From Subtercola frigoramans (lineage in GTDB: Bacteria > Actinomycetota > Actinomycetes > Actinomycetales > Microbacteriaceae): a stretch of DNA of 64,000 nucleotides. The notes beneath the pieces are model-generated. The model had not been told where the DNA came from and did no database searches. It was given only the letters and a program-made list of their open reading frames with translations. The stretch lies in NCBI RefSeq assembly GCF_016907385.1, contig NZ_JAFBBU010000001.1, forward strand, positions 1,674,001-1,738,000, written 5' to 3'. The translations under genes and the position numbers were made by a program. Positions within the stretch are counted from its first letter, which is position 1. Each line of letters opens with the position of its first letter. Positions 17,378 through 29,632 of the stretch are shown here, piece after piece.

Positions 17378-17382
17378 CGGAC

Positions 17383-17410
17383 ACAGTAGTGGGGACAGTA
17401 GTGGGGACAG
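17383..17410 (+). repeat. Two 12-nt tandem repeats between oleD and nusA
   Basis: ACAGTAGTGGGG occurs at 17383-17394 and 17395-17406, followed by ACAG. Nothing else is recognised in this 121-base gap apart from a TACTCT hexamer near 17443 that could serve nusA. Confidence 0.6.
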
Positions 17411-17498
17411 CGGGGGGAGGACAGCGCGGCGAGCGACATTCGGCTACTCTTGGTAGCTGGACTGCAGAACTCAATACAGAAAAAGAAGGAGGCCGGCC

Positions 17499-18563
17499 GT
17501 GGACATCGACCTCAGCGTGCTCAAGCTCATGGAACGCGAACGTGACATCCCGTTCGACGAACTCGTGCAGATCATCGAGCAAGCGATCTTGACCGCGTAC
17601 CTGAAGCACACCGGCCAGGCAGACCATGTCCCCGCCGGTTCATCGCCTTCACACAGCTCCACCAACCACAGCTCCACCAACCACAGTGCGGCAACTCCGC
17701 CCGAGGCGCCCAAAGCACGGGTTCACCTCGACCGCAAGTCCGGTCATGTGAGCATCTTCGTGCCAGAACTCGACGACGAAGACCTGGTCATCGGGGAGTC
17801 CGAAGACAACCCGAGCGACTTCGGCCGCATCGCCGCTTTCGCCGCAAAACAGGTCATCAACCAGCGACTGCGTGACATCGCCGACGACGCCGTGCTCGGC
17901 GAGTTCAAGGGTCGAGAGGGAGACATCGTTGCCGGAGTCATCCAGCAGGGGCCGAACCCCCGCATGATCCATGTCGACCTTGGTACCGTCGAGGCCATCA
18001 TGCCGCCAGAGGAGCAGGTGGCCGGCGAGGCATACACCCACGGCAACCGCATCCGGGTGTATGTGACGGCCGTGACCCGTGGGCTGAAGGGCCCGCAGAT
18101 CACCGTGTCGCGAACGCACCCCTCCCTCGTTCGAAAGCTCTTCGCTCTCGAGGTGCCCGAGATTGCGAGCGGTGTCGTCGAGATCGTCTCGCTGGCGCGC
18201 GAGGCAGGGCACCGCACCAAGATCGCCGTGCGTGCGACGGAACCGGGAATCAACGCCAAGGGTGCGTGCATCGGAGAACTCGGCCAGCGTGTGCGCGCCG
18301 TCACCAGCGAACTCGGCAACGAGAAGATCGACATCGTCGACTATTCGGATGATCTGCCCACCTTCGTGGCGAACGCGCTGTCTCCTGCCAAGGTCACCAG
18401 CTCATTCGTCATCGACGCTTCGCTCAAGGCCGTGCGTGCGCTTGTCCCCGACTACCAGCTCTCGCTCGCGATCGGCAAGGAGGGCCAGAACGCCCGCCTC
18501 GCAGCGAAACTAACAGGCGCGAAGATCGATATTCAGCCGGACTCGATCCTCGAGGGCGACTGA
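17499..18563 (+). CDS. nusA: Transcription termination/antitermination factor NusA
   Basis: NusA binds RNA polymerase and nascent RNA and modulates pausing, termination and rRNA antitermination. The 354-residue form has an N-terminal polymerase-binding domain (residues 1-125, interrupted by a Ser/His/Thr-rich insert with HSSTNHSSTNH near residues 50-65), an S1 domain (VAGVIQQGPNPRMIHVDLG), and tandem KH domains ending in YQLSLAIGKEGQNARLAAKL. Actinobacterial NusA lacks the acidic repeats of E. coli, as here. AAGGAGG precedes GTG 17499. The rimP gene normally just upstream is absent here. The final 33 bases are the first part of a 97-bp tandem repeat. Confidence 0.96.
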   Translation: MDIDLSVLKLMERERDIPFDELVQIIEQAILTAYLKHTGQADHVPAGSSPSHSSTNHSSTNHSAATPPEAPKARVHLDRKSGHVSIFVPELDDEDLVIGESEDNPSDFGRIAAFAAKQVINQRLRDIADDAVLGEFKGREGDIVAGVIQQGPNPRMIHVDLGTVEAIMPPEEQVAGEAYTHGNRIRVYVTAVTRGLKGPQITVSRTHPSLVRKLFALEVPEIASGVVEIVSLAREAGHRTKIAVRATEPGINAKGACIGELGQRVRAVTSELGNEKIDIVDYSDDLPTFVANALSPAKVTSSFVIDASLKAVRALVPDYQLSLAIGKEGQNARLAAKLTGAKIDIQPDSILEGD

Positions 18564-18750
18564 ATATCGGGCTTCGCGCCGTGCCGACGACGCGCTCAGC
18601 GTTGGCGACACGGTTTGACGTTGCTGTATTCAGCCGGACTCGATCCTCGAGGGCGACTGAATATCGGGCTTCGCGCCGTGCCGACGACGCGCTCAGCGTT
18701 GGCGACACGGTTTGACGTTGTTGTATTCAGCCGGACTCGATCCTCGAGGG
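18531..18750 (+). repeat. 97-bp tandem duplication of the nusA 3' end (two full copies and a 26-base third)
   Basis: Copies run 18531-18627 and 18628-18724 and differ at one base (C at 18624 against T at 18721). A third start matches 26 bases to 18750. Each copy begins with the last ten nusA codons and stop, then 64 downstream bases. Copy 1 also contains GATATTCAG (18528-18536) and its complement CTGAATATC (18560-18568), a possible hairpin over the stop codon. The near identity implies a recent duplication or active slippage. Confidence 0.95.
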
Positions 18751-18806
18751 ATGACGAGCCGATCATCCATCGCCGGTCATTCGGGCGGCAGCAAAATTGG
18801 CGGTGC

Positions 18807-18812
18807 TAGAAT
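18807..18812 (+). promoter_or_regulatory. Possible extended -10 at the ylxR start
   Basis: TGCTAGAAT at 18804-18812 resembles an extended -10 but overlaps ATG 18811, so it cannot transcribe the codon. It may serve infB instead, or be chance. Confidence 0.25.
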
Positions 18813-19113
18813 GAATTCCGTAAGAACGTGTGTCGGTTGCCGAACACGTGCCAGCAAGTCGGCTCTTCTGAGGGTCGTGGCCCACAATTCAGAGCTTGTC
18901 GCCGATGAGGCTGCTGTTCTGCCGGGCCGTGGTGCGTATCTGCACGCGACAGAGCGTTGTTTTCAGAACGCACTCAAGCGTCGGGCCTTCGGCCGGGCCC
19001 TGCGTACTGAATCACAACTGGATACGGGTGTGCTGCGTGAAAAGCTGCAAACATCCGTCAACAACGAATCACTCAACAACGAAACCGTGAGTAAAGACAC
19101 TGTGAACATCTAA
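18811..19113 (+). CDS. ylxR: YlxR family RNA/nucleoid-binding protein
   Basis: The 100-residue protein begins MNSVRTCVGCRTRASKSALLRVV and contains LPGRGAYLH and the basic ALKRRAFGRALR helix, the standard YlxR (DUF448) signature. YlxR proteins bind RNA, RNase P RNA or DNA, and the gene sits between nusA and infB across many bacteria. ATG 18811 fits family length. Upstream in-frame extension into the 97-bp repeats is rejected. The C-terminus is an Asn/Thr/Ser-rich tail (NNESLNNETVSKD) without an assigned role. Confidence 0.9.
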   Translation: MNSVRTCVGCRTRASKSALLRVVAHNSELVADEAAVLPGRGAYLHATERCFQNALKRRAFGRALRTESQLDTGVLREKLQTSVNNESLNNETVSKDTVNI

Positions 19114-19202
19114 TGAGTAGCAACTAATGAGCGGCTCGAAATGAGTCCCGCACGTAGCTAAGGCCTGCCCCTTTTCGGGTGCCGGCCCGAACAAGGAGAA
19201 TT

Positions 19203-22208
<3,006 letters not shown>

Positions 22209-22219
22209 TTTCGTGGGTC

Positions 22220-22301
22220 GGGGGCCTTGTCGATTTGCCTGTCAGGCAAAGAGCAGGGCCCCTACCCCGATTTGCCTGACAGGCAAATCGACAAGGCCCC
22301 C
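22220..22301. repeat. 31-bp perfect inverted repeat (82-bp hairpin) between infB and rbfA
   Basis: Arms 22220-22250 and 22271-22301 are exact complements, separated by 20 bases. Each arm ends in the 17-base palindrome TTTGCCTG-N-CAGGCAAA, so four TTTGCCTG half-sites occur and the sequence can fold as one long hairpin or two small ones. There is no T-run after it, so it is not a textbook terminator. It could attenuate infB-rbfA transcripts, block exonucleases, or be a small palindromic mobile element. Confidence 0.92.
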
Positions 22302-22363
22302 TCACGTGAAGCATCGGCTTCTCATCCAGATTCGCTGGGTGAAGGAACCGAGAGCGTGGGATC

Positions 22364-22425
22364 GTTGGTGCAAGAAGACTGTTGTTGCAAGAAGACTGTT
22401 GTTGCAAGAAAACGTTGTTGCGTTG
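22364..22425 (+). repeat. 17-nt tandem repeats before rbfA
   Basis: GTTGGTGCAAGAAGACT (22364-22380), GTTGTTGCAAGAAGACT (22381-22397), a 16-base variant (22398-22413) and a partial GTTGTTGCGTTG follow one another in the rbfA leader. Confidence 0.85.
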
Positions 22426-22448
22426 TGAAGAGAAGTGGTGGTGGTGTC

Positions 22449-22901
22449 GTGGTGGACGAAGCGCGGGCCCGCAAGTTGGCCGACCGGATCAAGGTCATTG
22501 TGGCCAAGAAGCTCGAGCGGGGCGTCAAAGACCCACGCATGGGTTTCGTGACGATCACCGATGTCCGGGTGACGGGCGACCTTCAGCACGCGTCGATCTT
22601 CTACACGGTGTACGGCACCGATGAGGAGCGCGCGGACAGCGCCGCGGCGTTGAAGTCAGCGACGGGCATGTTGCGCACGGAGGTGGGAAAGAACATCACC
22701 TCGCGCTTGACGCCGTCGCTGGAGTTCATCGCCGACGGAATCCCCGAGAATGCCAAGCTGATCGATTCTCTGCTGACGGAGGCTCGCAACCGCGACGCCG
22801 AGGTGGAGAGCCTGGCCAAACAGGGCACGTACGCTGGCGACGCCGACCCGTACGTCAAGCCGCGGGTCATCGCTGACGAAGATGTGTTCGACGACGAATA
22901 G
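22449..22901 (+). CDS. rbfA: Ribosome-binding factor A
   Basis: RbfA helps mature the 5' end of 16S rRNA in the 30S subunit. The 150-residue KH-fold protein shows [40 protein letters not shown] and the [19 protein letters not shown] segment. Start GTG 22449 or 22452 gives the family N-terminus (M)VDEARA; no good Shine-Dalgarno sequence is seen, and upstream in-frame sequence is the tandem repeat. It follows infB after an unusual 240-base gap holding a long hairpin. In most actinobacteria truB comes next; here truB is about 4.8 kb away. Confidence 0.93.
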   Translation: MVDEARARKLADRIKVIVAKKLERGVKDPRMGFVTITDVRVTGDLQHASIFYTVYGTDEERADSAAALKSATGMLRTEVGKNITSRLTPSLEFIADGIPENAKLIDSLLTEARNRDAEVESLAKQGTYAGDADPYVKPRVIADEDVFDDE

Positions 22902-22925
22902 TCGCACGTTGGTCACTGTGGGGCG

Positions 22926-23960
22926 CTAGCGAGCGTCACCGAACACGGCGCGCTGCACCGCGTTGGCAGTGAAGAAGTTTCCGGTGCGTTCGACTTCGTG
23001 CACGAGGGCTACAAGCGCAGCGTTGACCGGCGCCGTGAGGCCTGCCGATTCGGCTTCAGCGACGACGGCACCGTTCAGGTAGTCGATTTCGGTCAGTTGG
23101 CCGCGGCGGATGCTCTGCAAGGTCGATCCCGGGTTCGGAGTGCTGCCCATCCTGCGTCCCAACAATTTCGGTAACTGGTTACCGAGTCCCAGGGGTGCCT
23201 CGGAGAAGATTCGCAGCAGGAGATTGTTGAGCCCCTGCACCGTGCCGTAGTGCACTCCCAAAGCGAAGCCGATTCTCACCGCCTCCCGCATTCCCGACGT
23301 GATGATGGGGTTCAACAGCGGGTGCGCGAGGGTCTCCTGCGCGCTCAGCCCCGTGATTGCGGGCATCGCGTTGACCTGGTTGACGATCAGCTTGGTCCAC
23401 TGCGCGCCGCGGAAGTTCGAGATGGCGGTGGCGGGCATGACGGTGTCGAGAACCGCGGCAGCGCTGATCGCTGCCGCATCCGGAGCGCCTTCACCCGTGC
23501 CGAGGTACGTGGGGCCAGCCGTCGTGATCGTGATTCGTCCCGGGGCGAGATAGCTCGCCGCATAGAGTGCGAGTGCACCCACCCACTGCGGCAGTTGGTC
23601 TTCGTCGCCCGACGGTGCCTCATCGGCAAACACGCTGCGTGCTGTCGTCAGCGATTCGAGACCGTTCTGCACGACGACCACAGGTATCCCGCGGAGCTGG
23701 TCGACGTTCGCGGTGATGGCGGCCCGGGCATCCTGAGCCTTCGTGCAGATGAAGGCGAGCTCTGGGCGACGCGTGAGTGTCGGGTTTGCCTCTACCTGGG
23801 CAACGTGCGAGCCCCAGGCACCCGTCAGAGTGAGACCCTGTTCACGGATGATCGAGAGATGTTCTCCGCGGGCCGTCAGCTCGACGTCGTGGCCGGCGCG
23901 GGAGAGGAGCGACGCGATGGTGCCGCCGATGGCCCCGGCTCCGATGATTCCGATCTGCAT
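22926..23960 (-). CDS. 2-dehydropantoate 2-reductase (ketopantoate reductase family)
   Basis: The enzyme reduces ketopantoate to pantoate with NADPH for pantothenate and CoA synthesis. The 344-residue protein begins MQIGIIGAGAIGGTIASLLS (Rossmann loop), has VVVQNGLES in the middle and the catalytic-lysine segment WTKLIVNQVNAMPAITG. Start ATG at 23960 is set by AAGGA seven bases upstream on this strand. It lies just downstream of mutY, 23 bases apart, so the two are probably co-transcribed. Several paralogues of this family exist in actinobacteria, so pantoate synthesis itself is likely but not certain. Confidence 0.88.
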   Translation of the reverse strand: MQIGIIGAGAIGGTIASLLSRAGHDVELTARGEHLSIIREQGLTLTGAWGSHVAQVEANPTLTRRPELAFICTKAQDARAAITANVDQLRGIPVVVVQNGLESLTTARSVFADEAPSGDEDQLPQWVGALALYAASYLAPGRITITTAGPTYLGTGEGAPDAAAISAAAVLDTVMPATAISNFRGAQWTKLIVNQVNAMPAITGLSAQETLAHPLLNPIITSGMREAVRIGFALGVHYGTVQGLNNLLLRIFSEAPLGLGNQLPKLLGRRMGSTPNPGSTLQSIRRGQLTEIDYLNGAVVAEAESAGLTAPVNAALVALVHEVERTGNFFTANAVQRAVFGDAR

Positions 23961-23983
23961 ATGTGGTCCTTGCTGTGGAGGTG

Positions 23984-24889
23984 TCAGGGGAGCCGAAAGC
24001 CGGAGAGAGACTCGACAGCGAGGCCGTCGGCCACAAGACCTGCGATGGCTCGATCGAGTTGTGTCGGTTCGTGCCAGACGGACGCGAGGCGTGAGCGTGA
24101 GAGAGTGCTTGCGTTGTCGGCGGGCAAGGTGCGCAATTGTGCGAGAACGAGGCCCCGCACCTGGCGGTCTGAGCCCTCGTACTTCTTCTGCGTGGCTTTT
24201 CGCTTTCCAGCGAATCCCGGGTACCCGAGCCCGCGCCACGCGCAGTTGTCCGTGATCGGGCACACCTCACAGCGTGGCGCTCGAGCCGTGCAGACCACGG
24301 CCCCCAGCTCCATGATGGCAGCGTTGAATGCTCGTGCTGCTGCTGGATCGTGGGGGAGGATGTCGAGCATTGCAGCGAGGTCGCGGCGGGCGCTCGGCGG
24401 GCCCGGTTCAGCGTCTCCGATTACTGAGCGAGCGATCACCCTGCGGATGTTGGTGTCGACGACAGGGTGACGATCACCGAACGCGAATGCCGCGACGGCG
24501 CGCGCGGTGTAGTCCCCCACTCCGGGCAGGGCCAGCAGATCATCCACTGCTCGGGGCACCTCGCCGCCGTGTCGTTCGGTGATGACGACGGCGCAGGAGT
24601 GAAGCCAGAGGGCGCGGCGCGGGTAACCCAGTGACTGCCAGGCCCGAACGGCGTCGCCGGGGGAGCTCTCGGCGAGTGCCGCGGGTGTCGGCCAGCGTTC
24701 GAGCCACTCTTCGAGCCGCGGCACGACCCGTGCAACAGGCGTCTGCTGCAACATGAACTCGCTCACCAGGGTGCCCCAGGCCGAGAACCCCGGGCGCCGC
24801 CACGGCAGGTCACGCGCATTTGTCGCAAACCAGTCGATAAGTGGTGCAGCGAGCTGCGGAGCGGTATCGCCGGCGGCGCTGGTATTCAT
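23984..24889 (-). CDS. mutY: A/G-specific adenine DNA glycosylase MutY
   Basis: MutY removes adenine mispaired with 8-oxoguanine. The 301-residue protein has the catalytic-glutamate region SEFMLQQTPVARV, the helix-hairpin-helix LLALPGVGDYTARAV, the catalytic aspartate in VDTNIRRV and a [4Fe-4S] loop with the exact C-x6-C-x2-C-x5-C spacing (VCTARAPRCEVCPITDNC). The C-terminal 8-oxoG-recognition domain is short, as in many actinobacterial forms. TACATT lies seven bases before ATG 24889 on this strand, a leaderless arrangement that fixes the start. Confidence 0.94.
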   Translation of the reverse strand: MNTSAAGDTAPQLAAPLIDWFATNARDLPWRRPGFSAWGTLVSEFMLQQTPVARVVPRLEEWLERWPTPAALAESSPGDAVRAWQSLGYPRRALWLHSCAVVITERHGGEVPRAVDDLLALPGVGDYTARAVAAFAFGDRHPVVDTNIRRVIARSVIGDAEPGPPSARRDLAAMLDILPHDPAAARAFNAAIMELGAVVCTARAPRCEVCPITDNCAWRGLGYPGFAGKRKATQKKYEGSDRQVRGLVLAQLRTLPADNASTLSRSRLASVWHEPTQLDRAIAGLVADGLAVESLSGFRLP

Positions 24890-24896
24890 CGAGTCC

Positions 24897-24902
24897 AATG
24901 TA
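24897..24902 (-). promoter_or_regulatory. -10 element of a probable leaderless promoter for mutY
   Basis: Reads TACATT on the minus strand, seven bases before ATG 24889, with no Shine-Dalgarno sequence. Confidence 0.5.
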
Positions 24903-25027
24903 CGCGAGTTGCGCACGTGCACGGATTGCCCCTGTGTGCGATGCGCGAGCCAACGAGTTGCTCGACCGGTGGCCGGCAGTTGTTGCTGGCCCCCAACCGC
25001 TGCTGGCCCGCAGCCGTTGCTGAAACG

Positions 25028-25033
25028 TAAGCT
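25028..25033 (+). promoter_or_regulatory. -10 element of a probable leaderless promoter for the kinase-like gene
   Basis: TAAGCT ends six bases before ATG 25040. TTGCTG repeats lie upstream but none at a convincing -35 distance. Confidence 0.45.
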
Positions 25034-25039
25034 GGCCGT

Positions 25040-25657
25040 ATGGCCGCTTACCCTCCGACACCGCGCAGTCAGTTCTTCGAAGCCCTGGCCGCGGAGATCG
25101 AGCACAACTATGGTCGTGGGCGGGCCATCGTCGCCGTCGACGGTGCCGTCGGCACGGAGAGGTTCGCTGACGACCTTGCCCTTTCACTGCGGAACACCGG
25201 TCGAACTGTCATTCGTGCACGACTCGATGACTTTCAACTCCCGAGCGAGGCCAGGCTGCAACGTGGGCCTGACTCAGCAGAGGGTTACTACTTCGACCGA
25301 TATGACTACACGGCTCTGAAGCGTGTATTGATTGAACCGTTTCGCCTGGGCGGGAGCGCGGGGTTTGTGACTGCCCAGTTCGACACCCAACGCGACGCCG
25401 TGTTCGAGACTCGCTGGGTCACGGCGCCGAAGGATGCACTGCTGGTCATCAGCGGGCCATTCCTTCAACGCCCGAAACTTCGAGGTGTGTTCCATTTTGT
25501 GGCGTTCCTCGAATCGTCGACAGCAATCCTGAATCCAGTGGTCGCCGAAGCGCACGAACTCTATCGCGCAGAGGTGCAGCCGCGTGTCAGCGCGGGTGCG
25601 ATTGTGTCGATCCGCGAGGAGGATCACCCGAAACGTGAGTTCGCCGATCGGTGCTGA
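25040..25657 (+). CDS. Uridine kinase-like P-loop NTPase with degenerate Walker A
   Basis: The 205-residue protein has the layout of small actinobacterial uridine/phosphoribulokinase-like proteins: VAVDGAVGTERFADDLA (about residues 31-47), RARLDDFQLPSEARLQRG, YYFDRYDYTALKRVLIEPF and DALLVISGPFLQRP. In active relatives the first segment reads GxxGxGKT/S; here it reads GAVGTER, so the lysine and the Ser/Thr are missing. Either ATP binding is lost or the protein has another role. The frame is intact and has normal codon use, so it is not an obvious pseudogene. It sits alone between divergent mutY and the convergent HNH gene. Confidence 0.7.
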   Translation: MAAYPPTPRSQFFEALAAEIEHNYGRGRAIVAVDGAVGTERFADDLALSLRNTGRTVIRARLDDFQLPSEARLQRGPDSAEGYYFDRYDYTALKRVLIEPFRLGGSAGFVTAQFDTQRDAVFETRWVTAPKDALLVISGPFLQRPKLRGVFHFVAFLESSTAILNPVVAEAHELYRAEVQPRVSAGAIVSIREEDHPKREFADRC

Positions 25658-25799
25658 CTGGAGCATTCGGCTGGTCTCGCGGGCATTTGCCGTTCTGAGC
25701 GGTGACTCCGGGTCCGGGTGGTGCATCTGGTGTGGCTGTTCGCGATGGTGTTAGCGAGGATTCCGCCGGACTGATCGGAGTTCCCATTCGTGATCGGTC

Positions 25800-27578
<1,779 letters not shown>

Positions 27579-27733
27579 GAGAGCAGTCAACCACCCACCC
27601 CCGACACCGAACACCCAAAATCCCAGATCAGTGGACAACTCACAAAAATCGTCAACTGTGGAGGAGAAGCCTTCTGGCCACCAGCACCTCCGCCAAGCGC
27701 ACGGCTCACGTGCCCGACGATCCCGATCGCTGT

Positions 27734-27739
27734 TAGCGT
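27734..27739 (+). promoter_or_regulatory. -10 element of a probable leaderless promoter for truB
   Basis: TAGCGT ends six bases before GTG 27746. The 167-base gap back to the divergent HNH start shows nothing else. Confidence 0.45.
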
Positions 27740-27745
27740 TGGTGG

Positions 27746-28783
27746 GTGACTTCATCCGGCCCCACCAGTGGCATCGTGCTCATCGACAAGCCGCAAGGGC
27801 TGACCAGCCACGACGTCGTGGCCCGTACCCGAAAGCTGGCAGGCACGCGCAAGGTCGGCCATGCAGGAACGCTCGATCCCCTCGCGACAGGGCTCCTCGT
27901 TCTCGGCCTGAATTCCTCGACACGGCTGCTCACGTACATCGTCGGTCTCGACAAAGAGTACGAAGCGATCATCCGGCTCGGCGAAGCGACGACGACCGAC
28001 GATTCCGAGGGCGAAACGATCGCGCGGGCCGATCCCGACAGCGTGCAGAACGTCACGGCCAGCGATGTCGAGCGCGCCCTTGTGCCTCTGACCGGCGACA
28101 TCCTCCAGGTCCCGAGCTCCGTCAGCGCGATCAGGGTCGATGGCAAACGTGCCTATACCCGCGTTCGCGAGGGCGAGACAGTGGTTCTGGATGCCCGGCC
28201 GGTCACCATCGCGTCCATCGACATTCTCGGCATCACCCGGGAAACCTCGAGCGAGACGTTGCCGCCGTCAGCCTTCGTCGATGTCGCCGTGAGAGTGACG
28301 TGCAGCTCGGGGACTTTCATCCGCGCCATCGCTCGCGACGTGGGGGAGGCGCTGGGCGTCGGTGGGCATCTCACTTCGTTGAGGCGAACACGTATCGGCC
28401 CATTCCAGGTGAGCGCCGCACACACCCTGCCCGAACTCGACCCGGCACGGGATCTCGTGCCACCCGCGACCATCGCTGCAGAGCTGTTTCCGGTCGTGAT
28501 GCTCGACGCCGAGCACTCGATCGATCTGCGGAACGGCAAGAGGATTGCGGTCGATGCCCCGAAGGGCTGCACCGTCGCTGCAATCGACCCGGCCGGGGAG
28601 CTCATCGGGTTGTTCGAGTCGAAGGGCGGCACGGCACGAGTGCTGGTGAACTTTCCTTCCGACACCCGCGCTGTAGCGGAGGCGGCCGCAAAGCCCGAAG
28701 CCCCTGCAGACAAAGTCGCCATTATCCAAGCCGCCAAAGTCCAAGCCGCCGCAGTAGTGACCACGGAGCTGGATCCCTCATGA
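27746..28783 (+). CDS. truB: tRNA pseudouridine-55 synthase
   Basis: TruB converts U55 of tRNA to pseudouridine. The 345-residue protein starts with GIVLIDKPQGLTSHDVV and has catalytic D44 in GHAGTLDPLATG, matching D48 of E. coli; KEYEAIIRLGEATTTDDSEG and a C-terminal PUA-like part follow. The C-terminal Ala/Lys-rich tail (AAKPEAPADKVAIIQ) is an addition to the usual fold. It overlaps the next gene by ATGA. It is separated from rbfA by a minus-strand block and the HNH gene, an interruption of the usual rbfA-truB order. Confidence 0.96.
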   Translation: MTSSGPTSGIVLIDKPQGLTSHDVVARTRKLAGTRKVGHAGTLDPLATGLLVLGLNSSTRLLTYIVGLDKEYEAIIRLGEATTTDDSEGETIARADPDSVQNVTASDVERALVPLTGDILQVPSSVSAIRVDGKRAYTRVREGETVVLDARPVTIASIDILGITRETSSETLPPSAFVDVAVRVTCSSGTFIRAIARDVGEALGVGGHLTSLRRTRIGPFQVSAAHTLPELDPARDLVPPATIAAELFPVVMLDAEHSIDLRNGKRIAVDAPKGCTVAAIDPAGELIGLFESKGGTARVLVNFPSDTRAVAEAAAKPEAPADKVAIIQAAKVQAAAVVTTELDPS

Positions 28784-29148
28784 TCGAATGGTTCTCGACG
28801 GCTCAGATCGTGATTGCCGTTCTCGCGGGGGTGCTCTGCCTGGTGCTCGGTTTTGCCGGGCGAGTGCCCAACGACCTCACCATGGGGGCAACGGCTCTCG
28901 TCGAACTGCTGTTGATCATCCAACTCGTGGTTGCACTGGTCTCGCCGGCGCTCGGCAACAACGCTGCGGGAGACCTGCTGATCTTCTACGTGTATATGAT
29001 CTCTGCATTGCTCGTGCCTGCTGCCGCGGCGTTCTGGGCCCTCATCGACCGCACACGATGGAGCACGGTGATTCTGGGTGTCGCCTGCCTCGCGATCGCT
29101 GTGATGGTCTTTCGCATGAACGAAATCTGGTTCGCTCAGAACGTCTAA
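28780..29148 (+). CDS. Small four-helix membrane protein, unknown function
   Basis: The 122-residue product is almost entirely four hydrophobic helices (AQIVIAVLAGVLCLVLGFA, LVELLLIIQLVVALV, LLIFYVYMISALLVPAAAAF, TVILGVACLAIAVMVF) with short polar loops. ATG 28780 overlaps the truB stop, so it is translated from the truB message. Membrane proteins at this place between truB and ribF are known in Microbacteriaceae from general memory, without an assigned role. Confidence 0.8.
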   Translation: MIEWFSTAQIVIAVLAGVLCLVLGFAGRVPNDLTMGATALVELLLIIQLVVALVSPALGNNAAGDLLIFYVYMISALLVPAAAAFWALIDRTRWSTVILGVACLAIAVMVFRMNEIWFAQNV

Positions 29149-29161
29149 ACTTGCCAGTGCC

Positions 29162-29632
29162 ATGCCATCACCTTCTGCCCCCGACGACATCGGGCTCACA
29201 CCGGTTGTCCGCACGTCGAAGCGTTCCCGAATCTCAGGAGTGGGCCGGGTCCTCGTGGTCGTCTACGCCATCCTCGCGCTCGGCGCATTCGGCCGTTCCC
29301 TCGTGCAGATCCTTCACCAGTACAACGATGCGCCGCTGGCCTACACACTCTCCGCCGTCTCGGCCGCGGTCTACATTGTCGCGACGATCGCCCTCGTAGC
29401 CGGTGGGGCGTTCTGGTACCGCGTCGCGTGGGTGACGATCTCCTTCGAGATGCTCGGTGTACTCGTCGTCGGCACCCTGAGCGTTGTGCAACCCGAACTC
29501 TTCGCCCATGCATCGGTGTGGTCGTTCTACGGCATCGGTTACCTCTTCATTCCCCTCGTACTGCCTATTCTCGGCATGATCTGGCTGTCGAAGAACAGGC
29601 CAGCCGAGCGAGCAGAAGGGGCGGCTTCCTGA
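29162..29632 (+). CDS. Four-helix integral membrane protein, unknown function
   Basis: The 156-residue protein starts with a polar stretch (VVRTSKRSRISGVGR), then four membrane helices (VLVVVYAILALGAFG, LSAVSAAVYIVATIALVAGG, VTISFEMLGVLVVGTLSVV and FYGIGYLFIPLVLPILGMIW) and a charged tail (KNRPAERAEG). It begins 13 bases after the previous gene and its TGA overlaps the ribF ATG by one base, placing it in a truB-to-MFS operon. Confidence 0.82.
   Translation: MPSPSAPDDIGLTPVVRTSKRSRISGVGRVLVVVYAILALGAFGRSLVQILHQYNDAPLAYTLSAVSAAVYIVATIALVAGGAFWYRVAWVTISFEMLGVLVVGTLSVVQPELFAHASVWSFYGIGYLFIPLVLPILGMIWLSKNRPAERAEGAAS

Noticed and set aside
18531..18750. CRISPR array
   Set aside because: Two adjacent 97-bp copies without spacers and with coding origin; it is a tandem duplication.
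18615..18809. 64-codon frame in the repeat region
   Set aside because: It consists of the duplicated sequence, has no ribosome site and no family features.
18712..18810. Longer ylxR start inside the 97-bp repeats
   Set aside because: It would add 33 residues coded by duplicated nusA sequence; the family starts at the RTCVGCR region close to ATG 18811.
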